From NCBI GenBank assembly GCA_963784895.1, contig CAWATM010000002.1, positions 1 to 64,000 on the forward strand: a stretch of 64,000 bases of DNA, written 5' to 3'. The first letter of the stretch is position 1. Each line of letters begins with the position of its first letter. This document shows, in pieces, positions 9,273 through 20,877 of the stretch. Below the pieces are notes generated by a model, which saw only the letters and a program-made list of their open reading frames with translations, searched no databases and had not been told where the DNA came from. A program made the translations under genes and the position numbers. Source of the stretch: Gaiellasilicea sp963784895. Lineage in GTDB: Bacteria; Actinomycetota; Thermoleophilia; Gaiellales; Gaiellaceae.

Positions 9273-11368
9273 TCAAAACCTCCAGGCGGCGAGGGCGCGA
9301 CGGTCGGGAAGGTAGCTGCAGTATGTGCCGGTGCGGACAGAAAGGTTGAGATGCTCGCCGAGCTCGGGATGGTGCTCACCGATCCGGGTCATCGCGTAGC
9401 GGATCGCGCGGGTCACGCCGACTCGGGCACGCTCGGATGCCGACGCGGCTCGTCGATCGCGACCGCCTAGGCCGACAGCGCGCGACAGCTCTCGAACGAG
9501 GAAGTCGCGTTCGGCGTCGGCTTGCGACTCCCGCTCGGATCTCCAAGGGCGCGCGCCTGCTCGATGTCGTCCTCGATCTCCGCGAGGCGTCGGCGGTACG
9601 CAGTCTTCGCGCGTGCGTCGAGCAGCTCGCCGGCATCGCCGAGTGCCATGTGCTCATCCGACCGCGCTACCCCGACGCTCTCCGCAGCGACGAGGTCGAG
9701 CGCGTGGAACTCCCGACCGGGGTGGGCAAGGAGCCGTGCCAGGTAATGCATCCCCTTGAGGTCTCTCACTCTCACGGTGCGCCCTTCGAACTCCAGCGAC
9801 CAGTAATCGCCCTCGCGACGAAAGACATTGAGCTCCGGGGTAGGCGGCTCGTCTGTTCCCGCCCCTCGGGCAACGTGCGCCGCTGTGTCCGTCCGCGGTG
9901 CGGCTTCGATTCCGTCGAGCACCGTGCGCGCGGCTCGTCGCTCGAGGTCGGCCTGCAACTCGCTGCCGCCGGCCCGGAGGGCTTCGGCGAGGCCCAGACG
10001 TGCGAGCGCAGCCTCATAGGGCGCTCCGACGTCGTTCCAGAGGCTCGCTGCCTCGGAGAAGAGCCGTTCCCCGTCCACTGCATCGCCCTCGGCGAGCCGC
10101 ACCCGTCCTCGCGCAAGGGTGGCGCCGGCGACCAGCGCCTTGCTGTGGAAGCGGGCGGCAACGAGCTGCAGCTCCTCGGCGGCTGAGCGGGCACGGTCAA
10201 GGTTACCGGCGGCGATCTCGATCTCGACCTGCGCCTCGAGCAGCGGCGCCCGCTGCAACTCGTTGTCCGGTGGCAGCTCCTTCGAAGGCACTCGACGAGG
10301 GCGCTCGACAGCGTTTCGTATCGAGGCCACTGCCGAAGCGATGTCTCCTTGGGCGAGATGGACCAGCGCAAGACCGGGCTGCGGGTCCCACCCGACTTGG
10401 TGAGCGGCCAGCAGTGCCTGCTCTGCGCCATCGATGTCTCCTTTTCGAAGCCGGATCCGTCCGAGCTCGGTGAGGGGCCAGCCCAGCTCGCGTCGCAGGT
10501 ACGGGCGTAGTTCCTCGCACGCTGCGAGCGCTTCTCGCTCTGCCTCGTCGCACGACCCGCGCAGTCTGAGGATCTCCGCGCGATGAACCCTGCAGCGTCC
10601 GTGCAGGCTCCCGATGGCGTTCGTCTTGCACCACTGCTCCATCGTCTCGGTCCATTCCTCGGCTGCGTCGTACTGTGCGAGTCCCTGCAGAGCGCACACG
10701 AGCTCGCAGTAGACGAGGCCTGTCGAGAGCGGGTCGAGGTCATCCGAGATCATCGCGACCCCCACCTCGTCGAGCAGGGCGAGACCGTCCTGAACGTCAC
10801 CGCCCAGAATGAGGAGCCGGGCCTCGGCGACCCGTCCGATGGCGCACGCCGCCGGATCGCATCTCGAACCCACCTCGATTGCGCGCCCGGCCCACTCTCG
10901 CGCGCCAGGGAAGTCGCCCGTCAACATTCGCTCGTACGCCCGGACCACCGCTAACCACGCGTGAGCCGACGTCTCACCATGATCCTTCAGTAGTCGGTCG
11001 GCTCTGGCCAACCAGCCGCGCACCGGTGCCATCAGGGCGGTATCGAGAAGCAGGTGCATCGCGACGCGAACTGCCGCGCCCCCCGCTGCGACCTGGTCGC
11101 CGGCCCGCAGGCACCCTGCATGGGCGCGTTCCCACGCGTCGATGGTCACGTCGAGGTGACCCGCGGCGTAGGCGACCTCGGCGAGAACTGGTAGCTCGGC
11201 GGCACTCATGAGACCGTCGGCGTCTGCCTGCATGAGCAGGTCGAACGCAGCCTCCCAATCCCCACGGGAAGCAGCGTCACGCCCGTGCTGGACAACGATG
11301 TCGTGCACGCGCTCGCTCACCCCTCGCCGACGGCTACTGATCGATCCCGGCACTGATCCGCCCGCCAC
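9273..11368 (-). pseudogene. TPR-repeat regulator with frameshifted C-terminus
   Basis: A long alpha-helical TPR-like protein. Its last third matches the tail of actinobacterial AAA/TPR regulators: YWSLEFEGRTVRVRDLKGM, then GELLDARAKTAYRRRLAE. The open frame stops at 9467 with an abnormal tail. If one indel near 9540 is allowed, the expected tail (AERDFLVRELSRAVGLGGRD and TGTYCSYLP) continues to a TGA at 9273. The usual N-terminal ATPase or cyclase module is absent and the protein begins directly in TPRs. The GTG at 11368 is the first possible start; a later GTG before SERVHD is equally plausible. Confidence 0.7.
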
Positions 11369-11453
11369 CCGTAACCGGGAGCGTTACCGCCGTAACGGTG
11401 TTGCTCACGCATCTGGTTTGAGGACCCCGATCCCGGCCGGCAGAGGAGGACGC

Positions 11454-12332
11454 ATGGACAGCGTAGAGGTCAACGGCGCAGAACTGGAATACGAGGTGCA
11501 CGGAGCAGGCGAACCCGTGTTGCTGATCGACATGCTCATCGCCGACTGCTTCGTACCGCTCCTAACTCAACCGGTGCTGGCGGACCGGTACCAGCTGATC
11601 CGGTACCACAAGCGCGGTTGGGTCGGCAGCACGCACACGCCACCGCCGGTGAGCATTGGCGATCACGCCGCCGACGCTGCTGCGTTGCTCGACAACCTGG
11701 GTGTACGGCGCGCTCACATCGCGGGGCACTCCACCGGCGCGTCGATCGCAGCTCAACTGGCCCTCGACGACCCCGAGAAGGTTCACACGCTCATCCTGCT
11801 GGAGCCGACGCTGGTGTCGTTGCCTCTCGGCGGTCCATTCTTGAGGGCCGTCGGCCCGGTGTTCGAGGCATACCGAAGCGGCGACCACTCGGGCGCGTTT
11901 GCGATGTTCGTGTCCGTCGCGAGCGGCCTCGACTGGGAGGAGTGTCGAGCGTTGCTCGAGGAGCGAATCCCGGGTGTGGTCATGCAGTCGATCAAGGATG
12001 CCGACACCTTCTTCGGCGTCGAACTGCCCGCCCTCACCGAGTGGGCGTTCGGGCCCGAGCTGGCGGCCGCTATCCACCAGCCAGTCCTGTCCGTGCTGGG
12101 CGCCGAGACCCAGCCTCTATGGGTCGAGATCGCCGAGTTCCTCCGCTCCTCGCTCCCGCACGTCGAGGAACGCACGATCGAAGGGGTCGGCCATCTCCTG
12201 CAGATCCAACGTCCCGAGCCGGTCGCTGAGGCGATGGCGGCGTTCGTGAGACGAAACCCGATGGCCGGGGACGAGCGCCGACGACTCAAACACGATGACC
12301 CGGCACATCGACTCATCGCCCCGCAGGCCTGA
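11454..12332 (+). CDS. Alpha/beta hydrolase
   Basis: A 292-residue cytosolic hydrolase with an intact frame. The nucleophile elbow is GHSTGAS, and the late His is in EGVGHLLQIQRPE. The region after the first strand (GEPVLLID) lacks the HG oxyanion pair common in the family, so activity is not certain. A strong ribosome site (GAGGAGG) precedes the ATG. It runs divergently from the TPR regulator upstream. The substrate is unknown. Confidence 0.85.
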   Translation: MDSVEVNGAELEYEVHGAGEPVLLIDMLIADCFVPLLTQPVLADRYQLIRYHKRGWVGSTHTPPPVSIGDHAADAAALLDNLGVRRAHIAGHSTGASIAAQLALDDPEKVHTLILLEPTLVSLPLGGPFLRAVGPVFEAYRSGDHSGAFAMFVSVASGLDWEECRALLEERIPGVVMQSIKDADTFFGVELPALTEWAFGPELAAAIHQPVLSVLGAETQPLWVEIAEFLRSSLPHVEERTIEGVGHLLQIQRPEPVAEAMAAFVRRNPMAGDERRRLKHDDPAHRLIAPQA

Positions 12333-12368
12333 GCCCGCGGCGAGTCAACCCAACCCCAGCAGAAGGCA

Positions 12369-12590
12369 ATACCACTCATCAACGTCAAGCTCATCGAGGA
12401 CGTCTTCACGCCCGACCAGAAGCGCGAGATCGTCGAGCGCCTCACCGACGCGATGGTCTCGATCGAAGGCGAGAACAGCGCTCAGTGACCTGGGTCGTCG
12501 TCGAGGAGGTCGCAACTGCGCTTGGGGCATGGGCGGCAGTCGTTGAGCTCCGACGGCGTCAAGGCACTCGCGGCCGGCGTGCCCGCCTAG
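12369..12590 (+). pseudogene. 4-oxalocrotonate tautomerase-like pseudogene
   Basis: The start reads ATA-Pro-Leu-Ile-Asn-Val, where the family has Met-Pro (Pro is the catalytic base after Met removal). LIEDVFTPDQKREIVERLTDAM is then easily recognised. The frame breaks near 12475, where SVTWVVVEEV and later AWGMGG continue in another frame to a TAG at 12590. The lost ATG and the indel make a functional product unlikely. It sits directly left of the first rnpB-derived repeat. Confidence 0.65.
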
Positions 12591-12670
12591 TGGCCGTCTC
12601 CGGCAAGCAGGCGAGCCAACGCTGCTGATGGTGCTGCACCGGTGATGCACGCCCCTCCGGGATCGAAATA

Positions 12671-12865
12671 GAAAAGCCCTGCATGTGCAGGGCTTTTCCG
12701 TAGCAGGCCTGTAAGCCGGATTCTTCGTCCCAGGCCTCGTCGAATCGCCAGATTTGGCTTAGCCATGCCGGTTCGCGGCGGTCCGCGATTCCGTCGGGAG
12801 CCGCCAAATGCCGCCCCGGCGATGCCCCGGTGATGCACAGCCGCTGTTGCCGTTGCCAGCAACGC
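12671..12865. repeat. rnpB 3'-end copy 1 with terminator and 165-bp arm block (attachment-site remnant)
   Basis: A hairpin (GAAAAGCCCTGCA and its complement, 12671-12698) is followed at 12701-12724 by the exact last 24 nt of rnpB, written on the plus strand as tagcaggcctgtaagccgg plus attct. From there to 12865 runs a 165-bp block that is not rnpB but is repeated at 21040-21204. The block contains GATGCCCCGGTGATGC (12821-12836) and the palindrome CGTTGCCAGCAACG (12851-12864). A GGTGATGC lies on the other side at 12641. Best read as a hybrid att site of an element that integrates into rnpB. Confidence 0.75.
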
Positions 12866-13059
12866 CAACGGATGAGTGGCGCGCATCTTCCGACCAGACC
12901 CAGCCGTACTCCTTCCGGTCGTTGCAGCATCGTCAGACAGTGGTGGATCGGCAGTGGTGACGCCGATCCATCCGGGCACACTTCTACATTCCGTGACTAG
13001 TGAGCCTTCGAGCGCCGTCCTACTTCATCGGGCGAAGTGGCCGCAGCCGATCACAGTTC

Positions 13060-15240
13060 TCAGCCGCGGAGCGGTAGGGCGATCGAGATCACTGTGCCCG
13101 CACCGGGCTCGCTCTCGAGTGTGAGGTGGCCGCCGAGGGCTTCGATCCGGTCGACTGCGCCGATGAGTCCTGACCCGTCGCTCGGCGGTTTCTCCGATGC
13201 CGTCGTCGGAAATCGTCGCGCGCAGGCCGGGGTTCGCGGGGGTCGTGTTTGCCGCCGATCGTGATCGAGACCTCGTTTGCCTCGGAGTGCCTGATCGCGT
13301 TCGTCAGTGCTTCGGCGACGACGTAGTAGAGGGCGGTCTCGATCGGGGCTGGTGTCGCTTGGCGAGATCGACGAACAGGTGGACCGGGATGGGAGATGGC
13401 CGTGCGAGGGCCTTGAGTGTGCGGCCGAGGCCGCCGCGGGATAGCAGGGCTGGGTGGAGGCCGCGTGACACCTCCCGGACATCCTCGAGGGCAGCCTCGA
13501 GATCGTGCCCGACCCGTTCGAGCGCCGCGTGCTGATCTCGCTGGTTGGCGGGGATCGTGGCCTTGACGCGCTGGAGATCGAGGCCCAGCGCGATGAGGCG
13601 CTGCTGCGTTCCGTCGTGCAAGTTGCGCTCGATTCGGCGCGGCCTCGTCGCCCGCGGCGACGATGCGGGCGCGGGAGGCGAGGAGCTCCGCGCGGTTGGC
13701 GCTGTTCGAGATGGCCGTGCCGACGAGCTCCGCGAAGCGGCCTGCGCGTTGCTCGGCGTCGGGGGTGAACGGATCGGCAGTGTCCGATGCCAGGATCAGC
13801 GCTCCCCAGATCGCGCCGTCGACGATGACCGGCGCTCTGACAGTGGACCGGATACCGAGCTCGCGCATCCGTTGGGCGAGCGTTCCGGGGACTCCCTCGA
13901 AACTGTCGATGCGGGCGGGCTGTCCCGTCCGGTAGATGCGCGCGCTGACGGAGTGTCCGTCGAGAGGCACTCGTTCGCCCTCGGGAATCGGTTGAACGCG
14001 CAGGCTCCAAGCTGAGACCGCTTTGAACATCCCGTCGGGCGTGAAGCGTGCGAGGGCGGCGTTGCTGGCGCCGAGGAGCTGCGCTATCTCCTCGCAGACC
14101 GAGGCCACGACGGTACGCGACTCCGCGCCTTCGGCGGCGAGCGTGGCCACGCGGCGGAGCGCGGCTTGCTCTGCAGCAAGCTCCTCCAGCGCCTGCCGTG
14201 CCGCGGTGGTGGATATTGCCGTTGCGACCAGCTCCGAGAAGCCCGCCAGGCGGAACTCGGTGTCGGGCGGCAGGGGCTCCGGTGTTTCCGAGGAGAGAAT
14301 CAGCGCCCCCCAGAGCTTGCCGTCGACGATCACGGGGGCGCCTACTGCGGAGCGGACACCTATTGCCCGGAGCTGCGGCGAGGACTCCGGGTGCGTTGTT
14401 GTAGCTGTCGAGGCGGGCGGGCTCGCCGGCGTTCCTGATTAGCGCGTTGACGGACAGCCCGTCCAGTGGGAGTCGTGTGACCGAGGGGATGAGCGGTTGG
14501 TTGCTGTTGAAGGCAGCGACGGACTCGTTCATCCCGTCGGGGAGGAAGTGCGCAAGCGCGGCTATCTGGGCACCGAAGAGATGTCCCGCCTCCGTACATC
14601 CGCTCAAAAACCGCCTGCGGGTCCGCTCCCTCGGTGGCAAGCGTGGCCACGCGGCGAAGCGCCGGCTCGCGGCGATCTGGCGCAGGTCGTCACGCGCCTC
14701 GGCGTTCGAGATCGCAATGGCGATCAGCTCTGTGAAGTTGTGCAGCTGGACTTGTGTCGGCGGGAAGTGGTTCGCGCGGCGGCGCCGACGTTGATTACTC
14801 CCCAGACAGCTCCGTCGACGACGATCGGCGCACCGACCGATGAGCGGCCGACGCTGGCCCGGATGCGACTGGCGACCGTGCCGGGCAGTTCCGCGTAGTC
14901 GTCGATCTGTGCGGGCTTACCGGTGGCGAATACCGGGCTGAGACTGCGGGGCCGTCGAGTGGCCAGACGGAGCCGACGGGGAAGACATCGAGGCCCGGGT
15001 CCTTAAGAGCGGACGCGACGACGGTGAAGGATGGTCCGGGGCCGTAGCGGCAGATGAGCACCGCGTCGGGGTCGAGGATCTGCGCGACCTCGGACGCGAC
15101 CGCGTCGAAGAGCTCCGTCGTGGTTGCGCCTGCGGCAACGAGCGTCGCCACCCGCCGGAGTGCCGCCTGCTCTTCGAGCAGAGCGTGTGGGCGTTCGGCG
15201 CCATGATCGACGTGCGACGTGATCTCACGCCCAATTACGT
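13060..15240 (-). pseudogene. Multi-GAF sensor histidine kinase, heavily frameshifted
   Basis: Three consecutive GAF-like modules are recognisable in changing frames (for example ATLVAAGATTTELFDAVASEV, then FLPDGMNESVAAFNSNQPL, then FTPDGMFKAVSAWSLRV). They are followed by a HisKA_3 helix with RNLHDGTQQRLIALGLDL, an N-box (AEALTNAIRHS) and the last part of HATPase_c (GLIGAVDRIEALGGHL) ending at 13060. At least six indels break the gene. It is divergent from the response regulator at 15302, its probable former partner. The start is approximate. Confidence 0.75.
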
Positions 15241-15301
15241 CACCAACAGCGTTCCCTGTCCAGCGATCGGCTTTCGTTCCTGCGGGCGTAGGATCGGCGT
15301 C

Positions 15302-15955
15302 ATGCCGGGGCGCCGAGTGGTGGTGGCGGACGACGATGTCCTGCTGCGGGAGGGGATCGCCAGTCTCCTGCAGAGGGCGGGCTACAGCGTGGTCGGCCAG
15401 GTGGGCGATCCCGAGACGCTGTTGGAATCAGTGCGCGAGCTTCTGCTCGATCTCGCGGTCATCGACATTCGGATGCCTCCGAGCCACACCTGGGAGGGGC
15501 TCGACGCCGCTCGCGCGATCCGGGCCGAGCTCCCGCAGGTCGGGATCCTCGTTCTGTCCGCGCACGCCGAGATCGAGACTGCGATCGACCTGGTCGGGAG
15601 CGGCGAGCGCATCGGCTACCTCCTCAAGAGCAGGATCGTGAAGGTGGAGGACGTCGTCGACGCGCTGGAGCGAATCGCCGCCGGCGGCACGGTTGTCGAT
15701 CCCGCGCTCGTGCAAGAGCTAGTGGAGCAGCGTTGTCGCAACGATCCACTCGGCGCGCTCACCGCACGCGAGCGGGAGGTGCTCGCGCTGATGGCGGAGG
15801 GTCGCTCCAACCACGGCATCGCAACGCGGCTCGTCGTCACCGAGGGCGCCGTCGAAAAGCACGTACGCAACATCCTCGCCAAGTTCGACCTGCCGGTCGG
15901 CGACGACGGCCACCGGCGTGTGCTCGCCGTCCTGACCTTCCTCGAAGCCCGCTAA
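15302..15955 (+). CDS. NarL/FixJ-family response regulator
   Basis: A 217-residue intact regulator. The receiver has VVVADDDVLLREG and the phosphoacceptor in LAVIDIRMPPSHTWEG. The C-terminal HTH is LTAREREVLALMAEGRSNHGIA, followed by TEGAVEKHVRNILAKFDL. It resembles the regulator at 3201 closely in layout. It is divergent from the ruined GAF kinase, so it is now an orphan unless another kinase serves it. Its stop overlaps by 4 nt the stop of the convergent receiver remnant. Confidence 0.9.
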   Translation: MPGRRVVVADDDVLLREGIASLLQRAGYSVVGQVGDPETLLESVRELLLDLAVIDIRMPPSHTWEGLDAARAIRAELPQVGILVLSAHAEIETAIDLVGSGERIGYLLKSRIVKVEDVVDALERIAAGGTVVDPALVQELVEQRCRNDPLGALTAREREVLALMAEGRSNHGIATRLVVTEGAVEKHVRNILAKFDLPVGDDGHRRVLAVLTFLEAR

Positions 15956-16296
15956 CCAGCGAGAGAGCGGATCGCCGCTGCGGCCAGGGCGCGCTTGTGC
16001 AGGAAACCCGCGCGCCGCTGCCCGCGATCAGCCCGTCAAGATCGTCGAGCTCGTGCGCGGAGATCAGCACCACCCGTACACGCGGGGAAAGAGCGCCCAG
16101 CTCCTGCGCGACCGCGAGCCCGTCTTCGTCGCCGAGCTCGACGTCGACCAGGAACATGTCGGCTTCGTTCCTTCGCGCGAGCTGTAGCGCGTCGGCCCGG
16201 CAGGACGCGCACCCGACGATCGTCATCCCCTGTGATTCGAGTAGGAGTGACGCGGACTCGAGGATCCGTGCTGTCATCGACGATCAGGCAGCGCAT
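15952..16296 (-). pseudogene. Single-domain receiver with two frameshifts
   Basis: The start MRCLIVDDS (16296) is a normal receiver N-terminus, but the frame shifts within ten codons to ILESASLLLESQGMTIVGC. The phosphoacceptor region FLVDVELGDEDGL is present. A second indel near 16010 puts the expected end (GFLHKRALAAAAIRSLAG, stop 15952) in a third frame. With both indels removed it would be about 113 residues, like the receiver at 7236, so this kinase/regulator/receiver set mirrors the operon at 3.2-7.6 kb. Confidence 0.65.
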
Positions 16297-16472
16297 AGCC
16301 AGCTAGCTTCGTCGCCGGCCGTCGCGCGCGCAATGCAGCCAGCACCAGGATGAACACGCCCGCCAGCAGGACATCGAGTTGCCAGTTGGCCCCAGCGACA
16401 GAGGACGAGCTGCCGGAGATAGTCGAGTCGTCTCGTCGGGCGCCGTTGAGGCGAGGAACAGGAGGAGCGGCG

Positions 16473-17311
16473 ATGACGAAGACCCCGGACACGATCGTCT
16501 TCATCCACGGGCTCTGGATGACCCCGCGGAGCTGGGAGCAGTGGGCTCCGCACTACGAGAGCCGCGGCTACAGGGTGCTGGCGCCGGCCTGGCCCGGACT
16601 CGAGGTCGAGGTCGAGGCGTTGACCCGCGATCCGTCACCGCTGACCAAGCTCGACGTCGGACGGTCGTCGACCACTACGCTCGGATCATCTCTGAGCTCG
16701 AGAGCCCGCCGATCATCGTCGGACACTCGCTCGGAGGCACGATGATGCAGCTTCTACTCGACCGCGGCCTCGGTGCGGCCGGCGTCGGCGTCGCCTCCGC
16801 TGCGGTGAAGGGCGTGGTGACTGCCGCTCTGACGCTGCGCGCGAGCCGTCCGGTGCTCGGCAACCCGTTCAACCGAGGCAAGGCGACTCCGCTGAGCGCG
16901 AAGCAGTTCCACTACGCGTTCGGAAACACACTCTCGCGCGAAGCCTCAGATGCCCTCGACAGCGGCTATCACGTCCCCGCGGCGAACAGGGTGCTGTTCG
17001 AGGTCGCATTCGCGAACCTCAGCCGGAAGACGCCCGTGCAGGTCGACTTCGGCCGCGACCGCCGGGCGCCGATGCTGCTGATCGCGTTCGGCGAAGACCA
17101 TGTCGTCCCGCCGAAGCCGATCCGGCACAACGCCGAGAAATACGCCAAGTCGAAGGCGACGACTGCCTTCAAGGAGTTCGCGGGACGGCCGCACTTCCCC
17201 GCCGCGCCCGGCTGGGAAGAAGTCGCCGACTACGCCCTCACGTGGGCGACGACGAACGCGGCAGCATCGGCATGCCCGGCACTGCACACGGCGGCTCCCC
17301 GAGAGCGCTGA
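16473..17311 (+). pseudogene. Alpha/beta hydrolase with one frameshift
   Basis: The N-terminus MTKTPDTIVFIHGLWMTPRSW contains the HG oxyanion motif. After an indel near 16665 the rest continues in another frame with the nucleophile elbow GHSLGG, an acid region LLIAFGEDHVVPP and the final His in FAGRPHFPAAPGWEE. A good ribosome site (AGGAGG) precedes the ATG. A single indel separates it from a complete gene of about 280 residues. The substrate is unknown. Confidence 0.75.
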
Positions 17312-17453
17312 GAGTGTCGCTGCCGGATCGAGCCACGAAGTCGCTCGCCTACGTGATCGGCCCCCTCGCGCTCGTCGTGGTGGCGGCGCCGATCTGCGCT
17401 GGGCAGTCCTTGCCTACGAGCTCCATCAGAGCGCCACACGGAATGGAGGAGTG

Positions 17454-18257
17454 ATGTCAAGGCGACGGAGTTCTTGCGCGCCCGTCACGTACTGCTCGTC
17501 GTTGTGGCCGCGGCTTCGTCCAACGCTGCTGGACTGCATCGACGCAGGCAGCGGACTCAAGTACCACAGTCCCAAGCCGACCGTTGTGCTCGTCCACGGC
17601 GCCTGCGCCGACGCGTCGGGGTGGAGGGACGTGGGCGAGCGCCTGGAGAAGAAGGGCTACCGCGTGCTCGCGCCGGCGAACCCGCTCGGCTGGCTCGCAG
17701 GCGACAGCGCCTACCTCGAGAGCGTCCTCGCGCAAGAGCAGGACCGTTCGTCCTCGTCGGCCACTCTATGGCGGCGCCGTGATCACGAATGCGGCAGCGG
17801 GCAACGAGAACGTGGAGGTACTCGTCTACGTGAACGGCTTCGCACCAGACGTCGGCTGAAGACATCCTGGACTTGGGCGGTGCTGGCAGCGGATGCTGAG
17901 TGCGATCGAGCTCAAGGGCTTCCTGCTCTTTGGTCAACGGACGCCGACATCTACAGAGGCCGCGACGTCTTCCGCGAGGTCTTCGGAGAAGACGTGTCTA
18001 CGAAGGACGCCGCCGCGATGGCGGTCGCGCAACGCCCCATCGCGTTCGCAGCGGCGGCCGGTCCGACGACCGCAGCCGCCTGGAAGACGATCCCATCCTG
18101 GTACTTGCTCGGTCGGCAGGACAAGGCGATCACACCCGAGGCGCAGCGGTTCATGGCGAAGCGAGCGGGAGCGACGATCGAGGAGATCGAGAGCTCGCAT
18201 GCGTCGCCGTGTCGCATCCGGAGCCGTCGTTGAGCTCGTCGAGGCGGCAGCGGCCGG
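17454..18257 (+). pseudogene. Secreted alpha/beta hydrolase, several frameshifts
   Basis: Pieces in different frames make one hydrolase: a hydrophobic leader (RARHVLLVVVAAASS), VVLVHGACADASGWRDVGERL, LAPANPLGWLAGDSAYL, then YGGAVITNAAAGNENVEVL, and a C-terminal part with IPSWYLLGRQDKAITPEAQ. It is paralogous to the hydrolase at 26925-27673 (VVLVHGAFADASSWNGV and YGGAVITNAA). At least four indels break it. The C-terminus runs directly into the MFS pseudogene. Confidence 0.7.
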
Positions 18258-19447
18258 ATCAACCTCCGCCTCTACGCGCTGAGCCTGAGCGTCTTCGCGA
18301 TCGGCGTGGCCGAGTTCGTGCTCGTCGGGCTGCTCCCAGCGTCGCCGAAGACGTCGGTGTGTCCGTTGGCAACGCCGGCCTGCTGGTGACGACGTACGCG
18401 CTCGCCATCGCCATTGGCTCTCCGCTCATCGTCGCGTGGGTAGGCCGCTTCGACGCTCGCTCGGCGCTGATCGGGCTGATGGGCATGTTCACGTTGGGGA
18501 ACCTGCTCGTGGCGGTTGCGCCCAGCTTCGGTGGACTGATCGTGGGCCGCGTCGTTTCCGGCGCGGCCCACGGTGCAGTCGTGGCGATCGGCGCTTCCGT
18601 CGCAGCGTCGCTCGTGGCGAAGGAACGCGAAGGACGCGCGGTCGCGAGGGTGCTGCTGGGGCTCACGGCGGCAATGGTGCTGGGCGTCCGATCGGGAACG
18701 CGCTCGGTTCCGCGTTCGGCTGGCGGGGCACCTTCGGTGCCCTCACCGGGCTGGGCCTGGTCGCCACGGTTGCGCTCGCAGCGTTGCCCTCGTCGCCGGC
18801 GACAGGCCACGCGCTGCCGCTGAAGACGCAGCTCTCCGCGCTCCGCCACAGATCGCTCCTGCTCAGCTACGCGGTCACCGCCCTCGCTTCGGCTCGAGCT
18901 TCGCCGTCTTTCCGTACCTCGAGCCGCTGCTCCACGACTACGCCGGGTTCGACGCGACCGGAATCACGTGGCTGCTGGCACTCTTCGGCGCTGCGACTGT
19001 GGCTGGCAATCTTGTCGGCGGCCGCCTTGCGGACGGGATTGGAACGCTTCGCCGACCGCGGTCGCGCTCGTTGGTGTTGCTGTTGCGCTCGCCTCGCTCA
19101 CGGTCACCGCGAGCAACTCGGTCGCGGTCGTCGTGAACCTTGTTATCTGGGGCTTCCTGGCGTTCATGATCGCGCCGGCCGTCCAGACCGCGGTCATGCG
19201 CACCGCCGAGGACTATGACACCGAGCTCGTCAAGGTGGCCGGCGGCCTCAACGTCTCGGCCTTCAACGTCGGGATCGCAGCCGCGTCATTCGCCGGCGGG
19301 CAGGTACTCGAGTCGGCGGACGTCCTGCGCCCCCGTGGCTCGGTGTGGCGCTGGCGCTCGCCGCCATGGTTCCCCTCGCGATGCTCGCGTCGGAACGCTG
19401 CGGCAGGGCGAGGCGGTTGTGCCTCTGCCCGCCGAGCGATGACTTGC
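18258..19447 (+). pseudogene. MFS efflux transporter (DHA1 type), frameshifted
   Basis: Twelve-helix drug:proton antiporter type. It begins LRLYALSLSVFAIGVAEFVLVGLLP, followed by TYALAIAIGSPLIVAWVGRFDARSAL and GRVVSGAAHGAVVAIGASVAASL, typical of the AraJ/YdhP group. The frame changes near 18690, 18890, 19045 and 19345. Every part of the protein can still be followed, so the decay is recent. Confidence 0.72.
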
Positions 19448-19449
19448 AC

Positions 19450-20877
19450 TCAGCGTCGACCTCGCGGCGGTGATCCTCGGGTCCAGCGTCGATGCGCTCG
19501 ACGACTCGGCCCGTCACGCGGCGCCGCACGACCCGCGACGAGCTCGGAGGCGGCCTCCAAACGCAGCAGTGGATCTCGAACGCACACCCCTCACCTGGGT
19601 GCTTTGATCTGACCGGCGGATCACTCGGGGACATCTTCGGCCGCCGCCGCATCTTTGCGATCGGCGTCGGCGGCTTCGGCCTCGCTTCCCTGGTCTGCGC
19701 TCTGGCTCCATCGAGCGAGGTGTCGATCCTCGGTCGCGCGCTGCAGGGAGCTGCCGTGCCACTCGCACCGAGCTCGCTCGCGGTCATTGCTGCAGCGTTT
19801 CCGAGCGAGAACGAGCAGCCGCTGTCGGCTCCTGGACGGCGTGGGGCGGGATCGCGCTGCCATCGGCCCGCTGGTGGGCGGTCTCGTCGTCGACCGGCTC
19901 TCGTGGCGCTGGATCTTCGCGCTGAACCTCCCGACGACGCTGCTCACCCTTGCCCTGCTCCGTGCCGTCGAGGCGGACGTCGCCTGTCGGGCGGCGCGTC
20001 GACCTGGTCGGCGGGACTGGGCGCGCTCGGGCTGGCGGGAATCGTCATCGGCCTGACCGAACAGCCGCGGCACGGCTGGAGCAGCGCGTTCGTGCTCGCC
20101 TCGCTGACAGCGGTGGTCTCGCCTCGCGGCGTTCGTCCACGACCAGCGTCACGCACACCAGCCGATGCTGCCGCTGGAGCTGTTCCGACGCCGCAACTTC
20201 ACAATCGCCAACCTGCAGACGCTGTCGGTTGCGCCGGTCTCGCTGTTCTCTTCTTCTTCCTGTCGATCTTCCTCCAGCAGTCGGCGGGCTGGTCGGCAGT
20301 GCGCGCGGGGCTGATCATGGTCCCGGTCAGCATCACGATGTTCATCCTCTCGCGCCGGGTTGGGCGGCTTGCAGACCGATACGGCCCACGGATCTTCCTC
20401 ACCAGCGGACCTCTCCTCGCCGCGACTGCAGTTGCTCTGCCGCTACGAGTCGACCTTCCGGCTCCACCGTCGTCGACCTGCTCCCAGCGCTGATCGTCTT
20501 TACTCGGGCTCGCCGCCACTGTTGCGCCGCTGACGGCGACGGTGGTCGCCGAGGCTGACCAGGACGACACGGGCATCGCGTCAGCGATCAACAACGCGAT
20601 CGCCCGTACTGCCGGGCTGGTCGGGATCTCGTTATCGGCGTGCTCGTCGTGTCAAGGTGGCCCGGAGGAGCCTTCGCCCGAACGCCACCTCTGTCGACGC
20701 CCTGCACCTCGCCTTGCGGCCTGTGCGGTGCTGCTCGCCAGCGCTGGCGTTCGAGTGGCGGTCCTGATCATTGCCGAGCGGTCTTCAGCAGAGCAGTGCC
20801 CTGCGGCTAATTTGTGGGCGCTCCTCAGCCCGCGGTCCTCACGACCTCTCGTCACGCATAAGCAAGCGCCTTTCTGA
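19450..20877 (+). pseudogene. MFS transporter (DHA2 type), degraded copy of the gene at 34,981
   Basis: It aligns along its whole length with the intact transporter at 34981-36432: GGLQTQQWISNAH, GGSLGDIFGRRRIFAIGVG, GRALQGAAVPLAPSSLAVIAAAF, SWRWIFALNLP, and DTGIASAINNAIARTAGLVGIS. The first helix is scrambled and several indels are present. Past the stop the similarity to the sequence downstream of the intact copy continues into the rnpB-derived repeat. The transporter and att site were therefore duplicated as a unit. Confidence 0.8.

Noticed and set aside
12369..12487. TGA within the tautomerase frame as a second selenocysteine codon
   Set aside because: The family has no Cys at this place, the sequence after TGA does not continue the protein in frame, and the start codon is lost. 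An indel explains it better.
12559..12981. Minus-strand frames of 130-140 codons across the first att copy as genes
   Set aside because: They read through the terminator hairpin and rnpB fragment and resemble no protein. The similarity between copies is at the DNA level, not the codon level.
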